A stretch of DNA of 56,992 nucleotides from Lentisphaerota bacterium. Its GTDB lineage: Bacteria; Verrucomicrobiota; Lentisphaeria; Victivallales; Victivallaceae. Below the pieces are notes generated by a model. The model saw only the letters and a list, made by a program, of their open reading frames with translations, was not told where the DNA came from and did no database searches. Every line of letters starts with the position of its first letter. Position 1 is the first letter of the stretch. Both the position numbers and the translations under genes were made by a program. The stretch lies in assembly GCA_015061745.1 (NCBI GenBank), contig SUWB01000016.1:1-56992 (forward strand), in the 5' to 3' direction. Shown here in pieces: positions 10,001-17,571 of the stretch.

Positions 10001-10150
10001 GATGACGCTTCAAAGCACGAAGTCCACGTTTACGATGACAAAGGGTGGCCAGCCAAAGATTTCAAGGCTCCCTGCAAGGTCGTGAAGGGCAAAACATATA
10101 CAGAACTCAGATTGCCGGAAGATTATTCTGCAGTCATCATAAGGAAGTAA
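7082..10150 (+). CDS. Large secreted protein: CBM9-like domain plus C-terminal hydrolase-like domain (copy A)
   Basis: 1022 residues with signal peptide MTKTFSILFLAGLSLLAAA. Residues ~25-230 are CBM9-like (IVIDGNLSRDDW; DGLYLGFKVTDD; GDHVELLLDL). Residues ~270-430 look like a beta-sandwich, and ~450-620 like the beta-sandwich domain that often precedes barrel hydrolases. Residues ~630-1000 hold a probable TIM barrel with acidic/aromatic motifs such as HFYWDEF and MVNSQPRLRR. I cannot assign a CAZy family; a glycoside hydrolase role is inferred from layout and neighbours. The paralogue at 11231-14290 keeps these motifs. The prepilin at 6362 immediately precedes it. Confidence 0.72.
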   Translation: MTKTFSILFLAGLSLLAAAEQVYPVFFKQDPGIVIDGNLSRDDWSDIKNERKLLPGRGKEGKGRAFSFKGEKDISASVKFAYRYDGLYLGFKVTDDKHRQKCTGASAFKGDHVELLLDLQPTLAGKETKFGPKQFQLLFSPGSFDGKIKPESYMYKPVKQNLSLPVAALKTPDGYTLEAFIPWSVLGLKKQPGTQLERTIAFDILVSDTDGEAPYQEKYLFMGKAPFALQRGRLCLAYLSDSRGTLPSGIADAGEKVLARELRLDADKKKALFTFDCENIAGAVPVLKLTAFNNSSNRDYAGCASLLFIKVNGKNINAGMLRNKPSQVIQKNGKKYNFVSAGGAVTLPYLKNWQALPAYGQRNYIFRDRQDWCNFEFDVSKLVRKGKNSVTAEVMVFKGGKVYPVTIKNLSFAFSGTPSKVKKGAPTGALPVVVPAKVQTTQAKFSFDNGKKEISVDHRGEKYTVRSFWTIPEGKFVTADNKYFTVKREILRKKELIVLKDTIRNISGNDLPVKHFHEITAPAESTFHLNSFEVSKSMRDFVANHSNSSTFVKQKKGGIGLFPLDDVTRVHAENYVKSDTTAGLADRTLVLPPGKSITTEIALIPSKADYFDFLNILRRELDVNFTIKGTLIPLNNWWFYVNVWNNYKDRAKAVRQLRDIIKYSGAHYAWAFLGFSGTNMNIAIDGSGRPLHPREYHARDMKSSEKLHSLLAEAAPGLSTSVYYHCFIDYYRESEKLYAEDAVINAYGQKESYFRTNNPNKSSGIYMPTLTNKFGRACAKRIDTILKDFHPANAHFYWDEFTSCKVAYSYNPRHWDGLSGDIDPKTHKLLRKKSSLCLMSGDFRHAMVKKIKAAGEDVMVNSQPRLRRLMKEKLMSFTETAQIDNCARVQVYTPIQLGNHLVGKNAADPAVIYHQMLEGLDFGVLYYYYHIRYVPDHHTLTQYMFPITPLELHKGYIIGKEKIITKVSGLYGWDDASKHEVHVYDDKGWPAKDFKAPCKVVKGKTYTELRLPEDYSAVIIRK

Positions 10151-10288
10151 AAATGGTAGAAATCAGTGATTATAATGCTGCCGCTGACTGCCGTATCACG
10201 TATTTTCTCGACAGGACTATATATTACTGGCGAAAAATAAGTTTTTTTTCCGGACATATTTTATAACGTGAAAAAGAAAGGAAAAGTT
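10151..10288 (+). other. Fusion junction of the tandem duplication (GH28 start joined to regulator 3' end)
   Basis: Bases 10151-10183 match the ribosome site and first codons of the GH28 gene (compare 14291-14323: MVEIRDYNAA). From about 10185 to 10288 the sequence matches 6256-6361, the end of the regulator gene plus the prepilin leader, with about one substitution and one extra T. The switch occurs within a short shared CGCTGAC-like stretch. The resulting short frame ([20 protein letters not shown]...) is a chimera without function that I can see. Confidence 0.8.
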
Positions 10289-11209
10289 ATGACGAACAAA
10301 AGATTGCCGGAACATCTGTTCACCCTGATCGAATTACTTGTAAGCAAAACTTGTCAAATATGTGTTTATGCTTTGCGAAAAATTGCCTCTTTCCTTGATA
10401 TTTGCTGTTGCAATTCTGCCAAATGCGGGATTGTCGGTTTTGCAAATGCAAAAACGGCAATCCACCAAAAGTTTTTGGCAAGGATGGATGGGGTCCGGGG
10501 AAGGAAGGGAGAACCTTTTTTCAAAAAGGGTTCCCTTCCTTCCCCGGCTCCTTTCACCTTGATAGAACTTCTTGTCGTTATTGCCATCATTGCCATCCTT
10601 GCCGCTATGCTGCTGCCCGCTTTGCAACAGGCAAGAGGCAGGGCACACACCGTCAAGTGTATGAACAATCTGAAACAGATCGGTCACGGTTTTATGAACT
10701 ATGCCGAAGATACCGCCTGGCTCGGCTCCAATCACGAGGGGCTTTACGGCTATGAGAAGACCCAGTACTGGTTTGCCCTTATGAGCAGGAGCAACAATTT
10801 GACATCCAGCGGTAAAGTTTCTCTCGGATATCTGGATTATCCCTGGCTTGCCAACGGAAAAGCTCACAGTTATATGGAGTGCCCTTCCCAGGCTCCCGTA
10901 CACATCAGCAATGGCCGGGGCAATGTCCATTACACCATATCTGGTGCCGTTGCCAGGTCTGCTGCTGTGAAAGCGGCGGGGATCCCCGACCTTAAACTTT
11001 TCAAGCCCGGCCGCTTGACGAAACCCTCCAGTTCCTTCTATCTGGCGGATAAGATACCGAATAAAGCCACGGTCGATCAGGGAGACTCCGGCAGTCTGCC
11101 TCCCAACCGGCACAATATGCACGACAATGTATTTTACTTTGATCAGCACGTCGGTTCGATCCGTGTTTTTCCTGCCGGAATCGTTGCTCCTGCGTGGAAT
11201 GTATACTGA
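10289..11209 (+). CDS. Prepilin-like protein with 234-bp in-frame insert (filled site)
   Basis: 306 residues. [18 protein letters not shown] is followed by 78 residues from the repeat ([16 protein letters not shown] onward), which end in a second FTLIELLV and then [20 protein letters not shown]. Without the insert the protein would align end to end with 6362-7039. The first FTLIELLV now runs into a Cys-rich, charged segment and cannot form the usual helix; the second can. The ATG at 10289 has AAAGGAAAAG upstream; a GTG at 10268 is the alternative. [18 protein letters not shown] is the degenerate H-X9-DG end. It lies 21 bp before the copy B hydrolase-like gene. Confidence 0.85.
   Translation: MTNKRLPEHLFTLIELLVSKTCQICVYALRKIASFLDICCCNSAKCGIVGFANAKTAIHQKFLARMDGVRGRKGEPFFKKGSLPSPAPFTLIELLVVIAIIAILAAMLLPALQQARGRAHTVKCMNNLKQIGHGFMNYAEDTAWLGSNHEGLYGYEKTQYWFALMSRSNNLTSSGKVSLGYLDYPWLANGKAHSYMECPSQAPVHISNGRGNVHYTISGAVARSAAVKAAGIPDLKLFKPGRLTKPSSSFYLADKIPNKATVDQGDSGSLPPNRHNMHDNVFYFDQHVGSIRVFPAGIVAPAWNVY
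10342..10575 (+). repeat. 234-bp in-frame prepilin-targeting repeat, copy 2
   Basis: Identical to copy 1. The left flank is the host gene's own target, ending GAATTACTTGT, while the unit's right end carries a different version, GATAGAACTTCTTGT. Since the two differ in sequence, the right-hand copy came with the element and is not a fresh target duplication. The insert adds 78 codons and keeps the frame. Confidence 0.92.
10495..10547. repeat. Near-perfect palindrome inside repeat copy 2
   Basis: Same hairpin as at 156-208: arms CCGGGGAAGGAAGGGA and CCCTTCCTTCCCCGG with a tight TC loop. A second, smaller inverted repeat (GCAAAAAC with GTTTTTGGC) lies just upstream within the unit. Confidence 0.85.
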
Positions 11210-11230
11210 AAATCTAAAAAAGGTGTTTTT

Positions 11231-14200
11231 ATGAAAAAATTTTTACTTATCTTTTTGTTTCTTTCAGCGGCTTTTTTGAGTGGTGCAGAAAAGGTCATTC
11301 CCATCTGTTTCAAGCAGGACCCTGGTATCGTCATTGACGGCCGTCTTTCCAGAACCGACTGGGCGGATATTAAATATGAAGTGACCTTTGCACCCGGCAG
11401 AGGCAAGCAGGGCGGCTATAAGATTTTCAAATTCAAGGGGCCGCAGGATATTTCCGGTTCCGTGAAGGTTGCTTACCGGGCGGACGGACTTTATTTCGGG
11501 TTCAACGTTGTTGATGATGTGCATAAACAGAAATGCACCGGGCGCACCGCATTCAAAGGGGATCACGTGGAACTTTTTTTGGACCTCGAACCTCTTTTTG
11601 CCGGTAAAACAACAGCTTTCGGTAAAAAACAGTTCCAGATCCTCTTTTCTCCGGGGGCTTTTGACGGGAAAATCAAGCCGGAAATTTTTATGTATCATCC
11701 GGTGAAACAAAATCTGACCACCCCTGTGGCGGCGGTCAAAACCCCCGCCGGCTACTCTCTTGAAGCCTTTCTGCCCTGGAGCGTTTTCGGATTGAAAGCT
11801 GCTCCCTCCACATCCACCGGCAAGCTTATTGCTATGGATTTTCTTATTTCCGACACCGATGGTGAAGAACCTGTCCAGGAAAAATTCCTTTACGCCGGAA
11901 AAAGTCCTTACACTATGGCAAGAGGGCGGATGCTCAACTTCTATCTTTCCGACTCCCGGGGAACTCTGCCGGCTGATCTTAACGTTTCCGGAAAAATCAA
12001 CTTCTGCAAAGATCTGCTGCTTGACGGTAAAACACCTGAAAAAGTATATTCCTTTGATTTTACACCTGTTGCCGGTGCGACTCCTGTACTCAATTTCTAT
12101 GGCTGGAACGTTACCGCTGGAAGAAACTATGCCGGTTACGGCGGTGTCCTCAAGATCGAAGTCAACGGAAAAGCCGTTGCTGCCCGGATGCTCCGGAATA
12201 AACCTGAACAGGCTGTTATGAAGAACGGTAAACAGTATTTTTTCTTTTCTTCCGACAGCCGCCTGATACTTCCTTATATCAAAAATCACGCCGTTCTTCC
12301 CGGCCCCAAGTCCAGATATTATATCTTTCGGGATCAGGAAGATTGGTGTGGGTTTGAGTTGGATATATCTTCTCTGCTCCGGAAAGGAAAGAATATTATC
12401 AAGATTTCCATTCCTGTTAAGAAAAAAATCTATCCGGTTATGATCCGTGAACTTTATTTCTCTCTTTCAGCTGTCCCTTCCAAAAGGAAAGCCCCGGCTC
12501 CTACTGGTAAGATCCCTGTGATCGTTCCCGGCAGCAAGGTGGTAAAAAGTCAGTTCATCTCCAATAAAAATCAGACCGGATTGAGTGTAACTGTTGAAGG
12601 TGAAAAATATCAGGTCAGAAGTTATTGGAGTATCCCTGAAGGAAAATTCGTTTCCGGAAGTAATAAATATTTCACTCTGTCCCGTAAGATCATCCGCAAA
12701 AAAGAACTTTTTGTACTGCAGGATACCATTACAAATATTTCCGGAAAAGATCTTCCTGTCAAACATTATCACGAGATCACAGCTCCTGAAAGTGCCAAGT
12801 TCTACCTCAACAGCTTTGAAGTGAGTAAGACCTTCCGGGATTTTGTCGCCAATCATAACAACAGCTCCACCTTTGTGAAACAGCCCAAAAGCGGACTCGG
12901 ACTTTTCCCTCTCGATGATGTGACCCGTGTCCACGCTGAAAATTATGTCAAAAGCTCCACCACCGCCGGATTGGCTGACCGTTCCCTCGTGCTTGAACCG
13001 GGGAAAAAACTGACTACTGAGATCGCCGTCATCCCTTCACAGGCCGATTACTTTGATTTTCTCAACATTCTGCGCCGGGAGCTGGATGTAAACTTTCTTA
13101 TCAAGGGAAGCAACATCCCTATGGGGTTCTGGTGGCTTTACGTCAATGTGTGGTATTATCCCAAAGATCAGGCAAAAGTTGTCCGGCAGCTCCGGGATAT
13201 CGTCAAGTATACCGATTCCCATTATGTGATGGGGGGGTACAGTTACAGCGGAACCACTTATGGTTGCGGTATCGATGCACATAACCGCTTGAAACATCCA
13301 AGAGAATATAAAGCACAAAATGATGCTACCGGTAAAAAGTTGATGAATTATCTGAAAAAGGCAGCTCCCGGAGCCTGTTTTGGCGGCTATTATCACTGTT
13401 TTATCGACTATTGGCCCGAGGCGGAAAAATGGTATGCTGACGAGGCGGTGATCAATGCTTCCGGAGAACGGGAACAGTATTTCAGGATCAAGCATCCCAA
13501 TAAGTCTTCCGGCATTTATATACCGACGCTTCATAACAAGTTCGGTAAGGGATGTGAAAAACAAATCGATATGATTCTGAAAAAATACAAAACCGGAAAC
13601 GATTTTTTCTACTGGGATGAGTTCATCGAGTGTAAAGTCAGTTACAGTTACAGTCCCAAATACTGGGACGGAGTTTCCGGAGACATCGATCCCAAAACTC
13701 ACAAGCTGCTGCGGAAAAAAAGCTCTCTGTGTCTTATGTCCGGTGATTTCCGTCACGCTATGGTGAAAAAGATCAAGGCTGCCAACTTTGATGTTATGGT
13801 CAACAGTCAGCCCCGGCTCCGCCGGATTATGAATGAAAAGATCCTTTCTTTCACTGAAACTGCCCATATCGACAACTGCTCCCGGGTTCAGGTCTACACT
13901 CCTATCCAGTTGGGCAACCATCTTGTCGGTAAACGGGCGGAAGATCCGGCTGTCATCTACCGGCAGATGCTGGAAGGGCTTGACTTCGGCGTTCTCTATT
14001 ATTACTATACCATTCGCTATATCCCTGATCATCATACGCTGACTCAATATATGTTCCCTATTACGCCGCTTGAACTTCACAAAGGGTATATCATCGGAAA
14101 AGAAAAGATCATTACAAAAGTCAGCGGTCTTTACGGCTGGAATGATGCTTCAAAGCACGAAGTCCACGTTTACGATGACAAAGGGTGGCCCGCCAAAGAT

Positions 14201-14290
14201 TTCAAAGCCCCTTTCAAAACAGTGAAGGGCAGAACATATACAGAACTCAGACTGCCGGAAGATTTTTCTGCTGTCATCATAAGGAAGTAA
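11231..14290 (+). CDS. Large secreted protein: CBM9-like domain plus C-terminal hydrolase-like domain (copy B)
   Basis: 1019 residues with a signal peptide ending near SAAFLSGAE. It is collinear with the protein at 7082-10150: CBM9-like residues ~25-230, beta-sandwich regions, then the probable barrel with FFYWDEF and MVNSQPRLRR. Most of the DNA differs clearly from copy A, but the last ~290 bp are much more alike (one ~100-bp stretch has a single difference), which suggests gene conversion or a recombination edge. The catalytic family is unknown. The stop codon is 2 bp before the GH28 start, so the two are translated from one transcript. Confidence 0.72.
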   Translation: MKKFLLIFLFLSAAFLSGAEKVIPICFKQDPGIVIDGRLSRTDWADIKYEVTFAPGRGKQGGYKIFKFKGPQDISGSVKVAYRADGLYFGFNVVDDVHKQKCTGRTAFKGDHVELFLDLEPLFAGKTTAFGKKQFQILFSPGAFDGKIKPEIFMYHPVKQNLTTPVAAVKTPAGYSLEAFLPWSVFGLKAAPSTSTGKLIAMDFLISDTDGEEPVQEKFLYAGKSPYTMARGRMLNFYLSDSRGTLPADLNVSGKINFCKDLLLDGKTPEKVYSFDFTPVAGATPVLNFYGWNVTAGRNYAGYGGVLKIEVNGKAVAARMLRNKPEQAVMKNGKQYFFFSSDSRLILPYIKNHAVLPGPKSRYYIFRDQEDWCGFELDISSLLRKGKNIIKISIPVKKKIYPVMIRELYFSLSAVPSKRKAPAPTGKIPVIVPGSKVVKSQFISNKNQTGLSVTVEGEKYQVRSYWSIPEGKFVSGSNKYFTLSRKIIRKKELFVLQDTITNISGKDLPVKHYHEITAPESAKFYLNSFEVSKTFRDFVANHNNSSTFVKQPKSGLGLFPLDDVTRVHAENYVKSSTTAGLADRSLVLEPGKKLTTEIAVIPSQADYFDFLNILRRELDVNFLIKGSNIPMGFWWLYVNVWYYPKDQAKVVRQLRDIVKYTDSHYVMGGYSYSGTTYGCGIDAHNRLKHPREYKAQNDATGKKLMNYLKKAAPGACFGGYYHCFIDYWPEAEKWYADEAVINASGEREQYFRIKHPNKSSGIYIPTLHNKFGKGCEKQIDMILKKYKTGNDFFYWDEFIECKVSYSYSPKYWDGVSGDIDPKTHKLLRKKSSLCLMSGDFRHAMVKKIKAANFDVMVNSQPRLRRIMNEKILSFTETAHIDNCSRVQVYTPIQLGNHLVGKRAEDPAVIYRQMLEGLDFGVLYYYYTIRYIPDHHTLTQYMFPITPLELHKGYIIGKEKIITKVSGLYGWNDASKHEVHVYDDKGWPAKDFKAPFKTVKGRTYTELRLPEDFSAVIIRK

Positions 14291-14292
14291 AA

Positions 14293-15513
14293 ATGGTAGA
14301 GATCAGAGATTACAATGCTGCCGGTGACGGCATTGCCAACGATACAGCAGCTGTACAGGCAGCTCTGGATTCCGGCGAGGTGGTTCATTTTACGTCCGGA
14401 ACATATCTGTGCGGGACGCTTTATATGCGTTCCAACGGAGGAATCCATCTTGATGAAGGAGCAACGCTTCTTGCCATTCCCGGTAAAGAAAACTACAATG
14501 CAGATGATTTTTCCCCGAGAAACCGGGTTTTTGTCAGTGAAAAAGTTTCAGGAGCTCATTTGATCATTGCTGAAGAATGCGAAAATATTTCCATCACAGG
14601 CAAAGGGAAAATCGCAGGTAATTTCAAAAGCGTTTTCGATCTGACTCAGACCGACGAACGCTGGCGGCCCCATTATCCCCGGCCGGAATGGCGTATGGCA
14701 CAGATGATTTTTCTGGCCGCATGCCGGAATGTGATTGTCAAAGATGTGACCCTGTGCGACTCCCAGTACTGGACCTGCTTTCTGCTTGACTGCGAAAATG
14801 TGGTCATTTCCGGAGTGAAAGTGAGAGCTGACCGTATGGTGATCAATGCCGACGGTCTTGATATCGACTGCTGCCGCAATGTAAAAATCGACAACTGCGA
14901 CATTGATTGCGGCGATGACTGTATCGCTCTGCGGGCCAATGAAAGACACGCTCTGCGGAATTCTCCCTGTGACAATATCGTTGTTGAAAATTGCCGGCTC
15001 CGCAGTCCTGCCTGTGCTGTCAGAGTGGGGGTGGGCAACGGCACTTTACGCAACTGTCATTTGAAAAATCTGCAGATCTATGATTCATCCGTCGGAATTG
15101 GTATTTGCCCCAGTTATACACCGGGCTCCTGTGTCAATGTGGAAAATATCCTTTTTGAAGATGTGACTTTTGAAGGCGAACAGGCCTTTTTGATGCTTCC
15201 CCATTGGGGAACAGTTCTCAATGCAGATGACCCCGAAATCAAACCGGTCAGGAACATTACGCTGCGGAACTTCAAAGGAAAATGTCACAGAAGCAGCCTG
15301 ATTGCCGCCCCGGCAGAAAAAGGCGTGTTCAGCAGTTTCAATCTGGAAAATGTCACTCTTTCTCTGGCTGAAGTGACCGGCACCATTTCTCAATACCGCT
15401 GGCCTTTTGAGGAAAACGGCGTTCTGAATGTTTACCGTATGCCGGAACTTGACACCAACGGGTTGACAGCTGAATCTGACGGAACGCTCCCTGCTGTGCT
15501 CCACCGTCCGTAA
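14293..15513 (+). CDS. GH28-family (polygalacturonase-like) protein, no signal peptide
   Basis: 406 residues. The start at 14293 follows the previous stop by 2 bp and has AAGGAAG upstream. The protein is a right-handed beta-helix with the GH28 motifs NADGLDID (about residue 184) and CGDDCIAL (about residue 205), which hold the catalytic aspartates. The usual GHG motif is not recognisable; VGVGNG is in its place, and no RIK is seen, so activity or specificity may differ from classical polygalacturonase. There is no signal peptide, so it should act in the cytoplasm on imported oligosaccharides. It is co-transcribed with the copy B hydrolase-like gene. A copy of its first codons survives at 10153-10183. 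Confidence 0.8.
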   Translation: MVEIRDYNAAGDGIANDTAAVQAALDSGEVVHFTSGTYLCGTLYMRSNGGIHLDEGATLLAIPGKENYNADDFSPRNRVFVSEKVSGAHLIIAEECENISITGKGKIAGNFKSVFDLTQTDERWRPHYPRPEWRMAQMIFLAACRNVIVKDVTLCDSQYWTCFLLDCENVVISGVKVRADRMVINADGLDIDCCRNVKIDNCDIDCGDDCIALRANERHALRNSPCDNIVVENCRLRSPACAVRVGVGNGTLRNCHLKNLQIYDSSVGIGICPSYTPGSCVNVENILFEDVTFEGEQAFLMLPHWGTVLNADDPEIKPVRNITLRNFKGKCHRSSLIAAPAEKGVFSSFNLENVTLSLAEVTGTISQYRWPFEENGVLNVYRMPELDTNGLTAESDGTLPAVLHRP

Positions 15514-15519
15514 AAGCAG

Positions 15520-16359
15520 TCACTCTTTTTCCGGGCCGGAGCCCTCTTTTCTGGCTCTGCCCGGAGTGGTGTGGCGGAATTTGCTGTAGATCCGGGTGAA
15601 GTAATGGGGATCATCGTATCCTGACAGCAAAGCTGCTTCTGAAATCGAAAGCGAGGGATCATCTTTCCAAAGCTTTTCAGCGTGAGCCAATCTTTTTTCA
15701 ATAAGCAGTTTTTTGAAAGAAGTCTGGTAATTGTCGTGGAGAAAATGGGTCAGTCCGGACTCGCTCATATTGAGAAATCTGGCAGCCTGCTTCAAAGTGG
15801 GTTTCATCTGCAGGTGTGAGTCAAGAAAAGTCAGCAGCCTCTGGTAGCGGAAGTCTCCTGAATAGGAGATCAGTTCCTTTGAAATGATGTAGTCAATAAG
15901 AATATTGATCACATCTTCCAAACTGGCACTGGATTCTGCATCAAAGAAAGGCAGAGACTCAAATGCCTTGACCGCCTGGGGATCACTTTTGACACAGGCC
16001 GGAGGCTCTTTTGACGTGCGGAACTGTCCGAAAACTACAAATCCCGCCACTTCCCCCAAAACCTTTACCGGCGCAATGATCTCATTCAATCCGGCGTGGC
16101 AGCGGTAGGAAAGTGTTTTGCCTGATTCCAGGCAGCGGCTTTGCATTTCAAGGTCGAGAGCGACACATTTGGCCACACCGAAAAATTTTTCCTGCATAAT
16201 GGTGCAATAGCCGGTGTTGCCGCAGCTTCTGCCCCGTTTCAATATCTTGCCCTGACGGGAAAAAAACACCACCTGAATATTCATCGCTGCGGCAAAACTG
16301 TCCAGCAGACGGCAGACTTCCTGACTCAAAAGAACTTCCAAAGTTATTTCGTGCGGCAT
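15520..16359 (-). CDS. AraC-family regulator with PocR-like sensor domain
   Basis: 279 residues. Residues ~8-150 resemble the PocR ligand/redox-sensing domain: it has several cysteines (RGRSCGNTGYCTIM; FFGVAKCVAL; YRCHAGLNEIIAPV) and a GFVVFGQF core. Residues ~180-275 are the two-helix-turn-helix AraC domain (LNMSESGLTHFLHDNY; LSGYDDPHYFTRIYSKFR). It is divergent from the oxidoreductase/isomerase pair at 16519, with a shared 159-bp region that has 13-bp direct repeats. The most likely role is activation of that pair. Its end is 6 bp from the GH28 stop, convergent, with no terminator between. Confidence 0.85.
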   Translation of the reverse strand: MPHEITLEVLLSQEVCRLLDSFAAAMNIQVVFFSRQGKILKRGRSCGNTGYCTIMQEKFFGVAKCVALDLEMQSRCLESGKTLSYRCHAGLNEIIAPVKVLGEVAGFVVFGQFRTSKEPPACVKSDPQAVKAFESLPFFDAESSASLEDVINILIDYIISKELISYSGDFRYQRLLTFLDSHLQMKPTLKQAARFLNMSESGLTHFLHDNYQTSFKKLLIEKRLAHAEKLWKDDPSLSISEAALLSGYDDPHYFTRIYSKFRHTTPGRARKEGSGPEKE

Positions 16360-16394
16360 AATGTGTTTCCCTCAAATAAATGTTGTAATTGTGT

Positions 16395-16443
16395 AAAATA
16401 GCACGTTTTTGCTGAAAAATCCACCGTAAAGCCGAAAAATCCA
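16395..16443. promoter_or_regulatory. Direct-repeat operator and candidate extended -10 of the PocR-AraC gene
   Basis: GCTGAAAAATCCA (16411-16423) and GCCGAAAAATCCA (16431-16443) are 13-bp direct repeats 20 bp apart, two helical turns, as expected for an AraC-family dimer on one DNA face. Read on the minus strand, GTGCTATTTT (16404-16395) is an extended -10 for the regulator gene, and the first repeat overlaps its -35 position. Confidence 0.55.
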
Positions 16444-16473
16444 TTGTTTTTTCGGTGTTTTTCTTTTATACTA

Positions 16474-16479
16474 TATAAT
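16474..16479 (+). promoter_or_regulatory. -10 element of the oxidoreductase/isomerase operon
   Basis: A consensus TATAAT lies 40 bp before the ATG at 16519. No good -35 is seen at 16-18 bp upstream; instead the direct repeats end 30 bp upstream, which fits a promoter that needs an activator. Confidence 0.5.
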
Positions 16480-16518
16480 GACATATTGTACAAATTTTAC
16501 AGGAAAGAGTATTGATTT

Positions 16519-17571
16519 ATGAAAGAAGTCAGAGTTGGTCTTGTCGGCTTGGGTTTTATGGGTTCGACCCATTTCAGAATCCACAACAGTATGCCCGGTG
16601 TAAAGGTCGTTGCCCTTGCGGATATCGATCCTGTCAAACGGCAGGGGGATATTTCTTCCGTAGTGGGAAATATCGGCGGCGGAGATAACTCCAAGCCCCT
16701 GGATCTTACAGGCGTTGAAGTCTTTGACAATGGTTTTGATATGATTGCAAAGTGCGATCTGGATATGGTCGATATCTGCGTCCCCACCGTGTGGCACGCT
16801 GACCTTATTACGGCTGCGTTGGACAAAGGGCTCAATGTTTTCTGCGAAAAACCCCTCTGCCGCAATATTGACGAGTTGAAAAAACTCAAAGAAAAGATCG
16901 CAGAAAGCAAAAGCTTCATCAATATCGGTATGTGTGTCAGAGCGTGGCCCGAATATGACACTGCCAAACAGATCCTCGACTCCGGCAGTGTCGGTGAAGT
17001 TCTGACTGCCAATTTCCGCCGTCTTTCCCCCAGAGTTCACGGCAACTCCTGGAACGACTGGTATCTGAACGATGAACTTTCTGCAGGAGTTGCTTATGAC
17101 ACCCATTTGCACGACAGTGATTTTGTCCGTTATCTTTTCGGCCGTCCTGTCAGCGTGACCAGTATCGGTGTCAGAGGGGCTGTGACTGAAAATACTCACG
17201 ATCATATTTTCACCTCTTACAATATGGGGGACAAACGCTTCATCACTGCTGAATGCGGCTGGTGTGCCGCCCCCCAGGTCCCCTTTGAAATGAGTTTCCA
17301 GATCGTCTGCGAAAAAGCGACTTTGAAATTTGACCACAGCGGATTCCACGTTTTCTGGAACGACGGCAGAATCGACACGCCGGACACCGGAGATGCCGCA
17401 CTCCCCACCGGCTGGCACCGGGAGTTGAAATACTTTACCGATTGTGTCCGGGACGGCATCACGCCTGACAAGTTCCAGACTCCTCAGAGTGTTTTTGACG
17501 GCGTGGTTCTTGCTCTTACTGAAATCAAAGCCGCCGACTGCGGCAAAACTTTGGAGGTTGAATATGTATAA
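16519..17571 (+). CDS. Gfo/Idh/MocA-family NAD(P)-dependent oxidoreductase
   Basis: 350 residues. GLVGLGFMGSTH at residues 6-17 is the Rossmann dinucleotide motif, and FCEKPLCRN (~residues 112-120) is the family's Lys/Pro motif. The C-terminal half is the alpha/beta oligomerisation/substrate domain, with AYDTHLHDSDFVRYLFG. Family members oxidise or reduce sugars and inositols; the substrate is not visible. Ribosome site AGGAAAG is 11 bp before the start. It overlaps the isomerase start by 8 bp, so the pair is translationally coupled, a standard pair for oxidising a sugar and isomerising the keto product. No signal peptide: cytoplasmic. Confidence 0.88.
   Translation: MKEVRVGLVGLGFMGSTHFRIHNSMPGVKVVALADIDPVKRQGDISSVVGNIGGGDNSKPLDLTGVEVFDNGFDMIAKCDLDMVDICVPTVWHADLITAALDKGLNVFCEKPLCRNIDELKKLKEKIAESKSFINIGMCVRAWPEYDTAKQILDSGSVGEVLTANFRRLSPRVHGNSWNDWYLNDELSAGVAYDTHLHDSDFVRYLFGRPVSVTSIGVRGAVTENTHDHIFTSYNMGDKRFITAECGWCAAPQVPFEMSFQIVCEKATLKFDHSGFHVFWNDGRIDTPDTGDAALPTGWHRELKYFTDCVRDGITPDKFQTPQSVFDGVVLALTEIKAADCGKTLEVEYV

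Noticed and set aside
10342-10575. The 234-bp repeat as a translational bypass element (T4 gene 60 type)
   Set aside because: Matching flanks and a hairpin invite the idea, but the reading frame is kept and no stop codon requires skipping. Proteomics could reopen it.
10342-10575. The 234-bp repeat as an ordinary MITE or insertion sequence
   Set aside because: There are no terminal inverted repeats at the unit ends, no new target duplication, and the right end is a host-motif copy; the only inverted repeat is internal.
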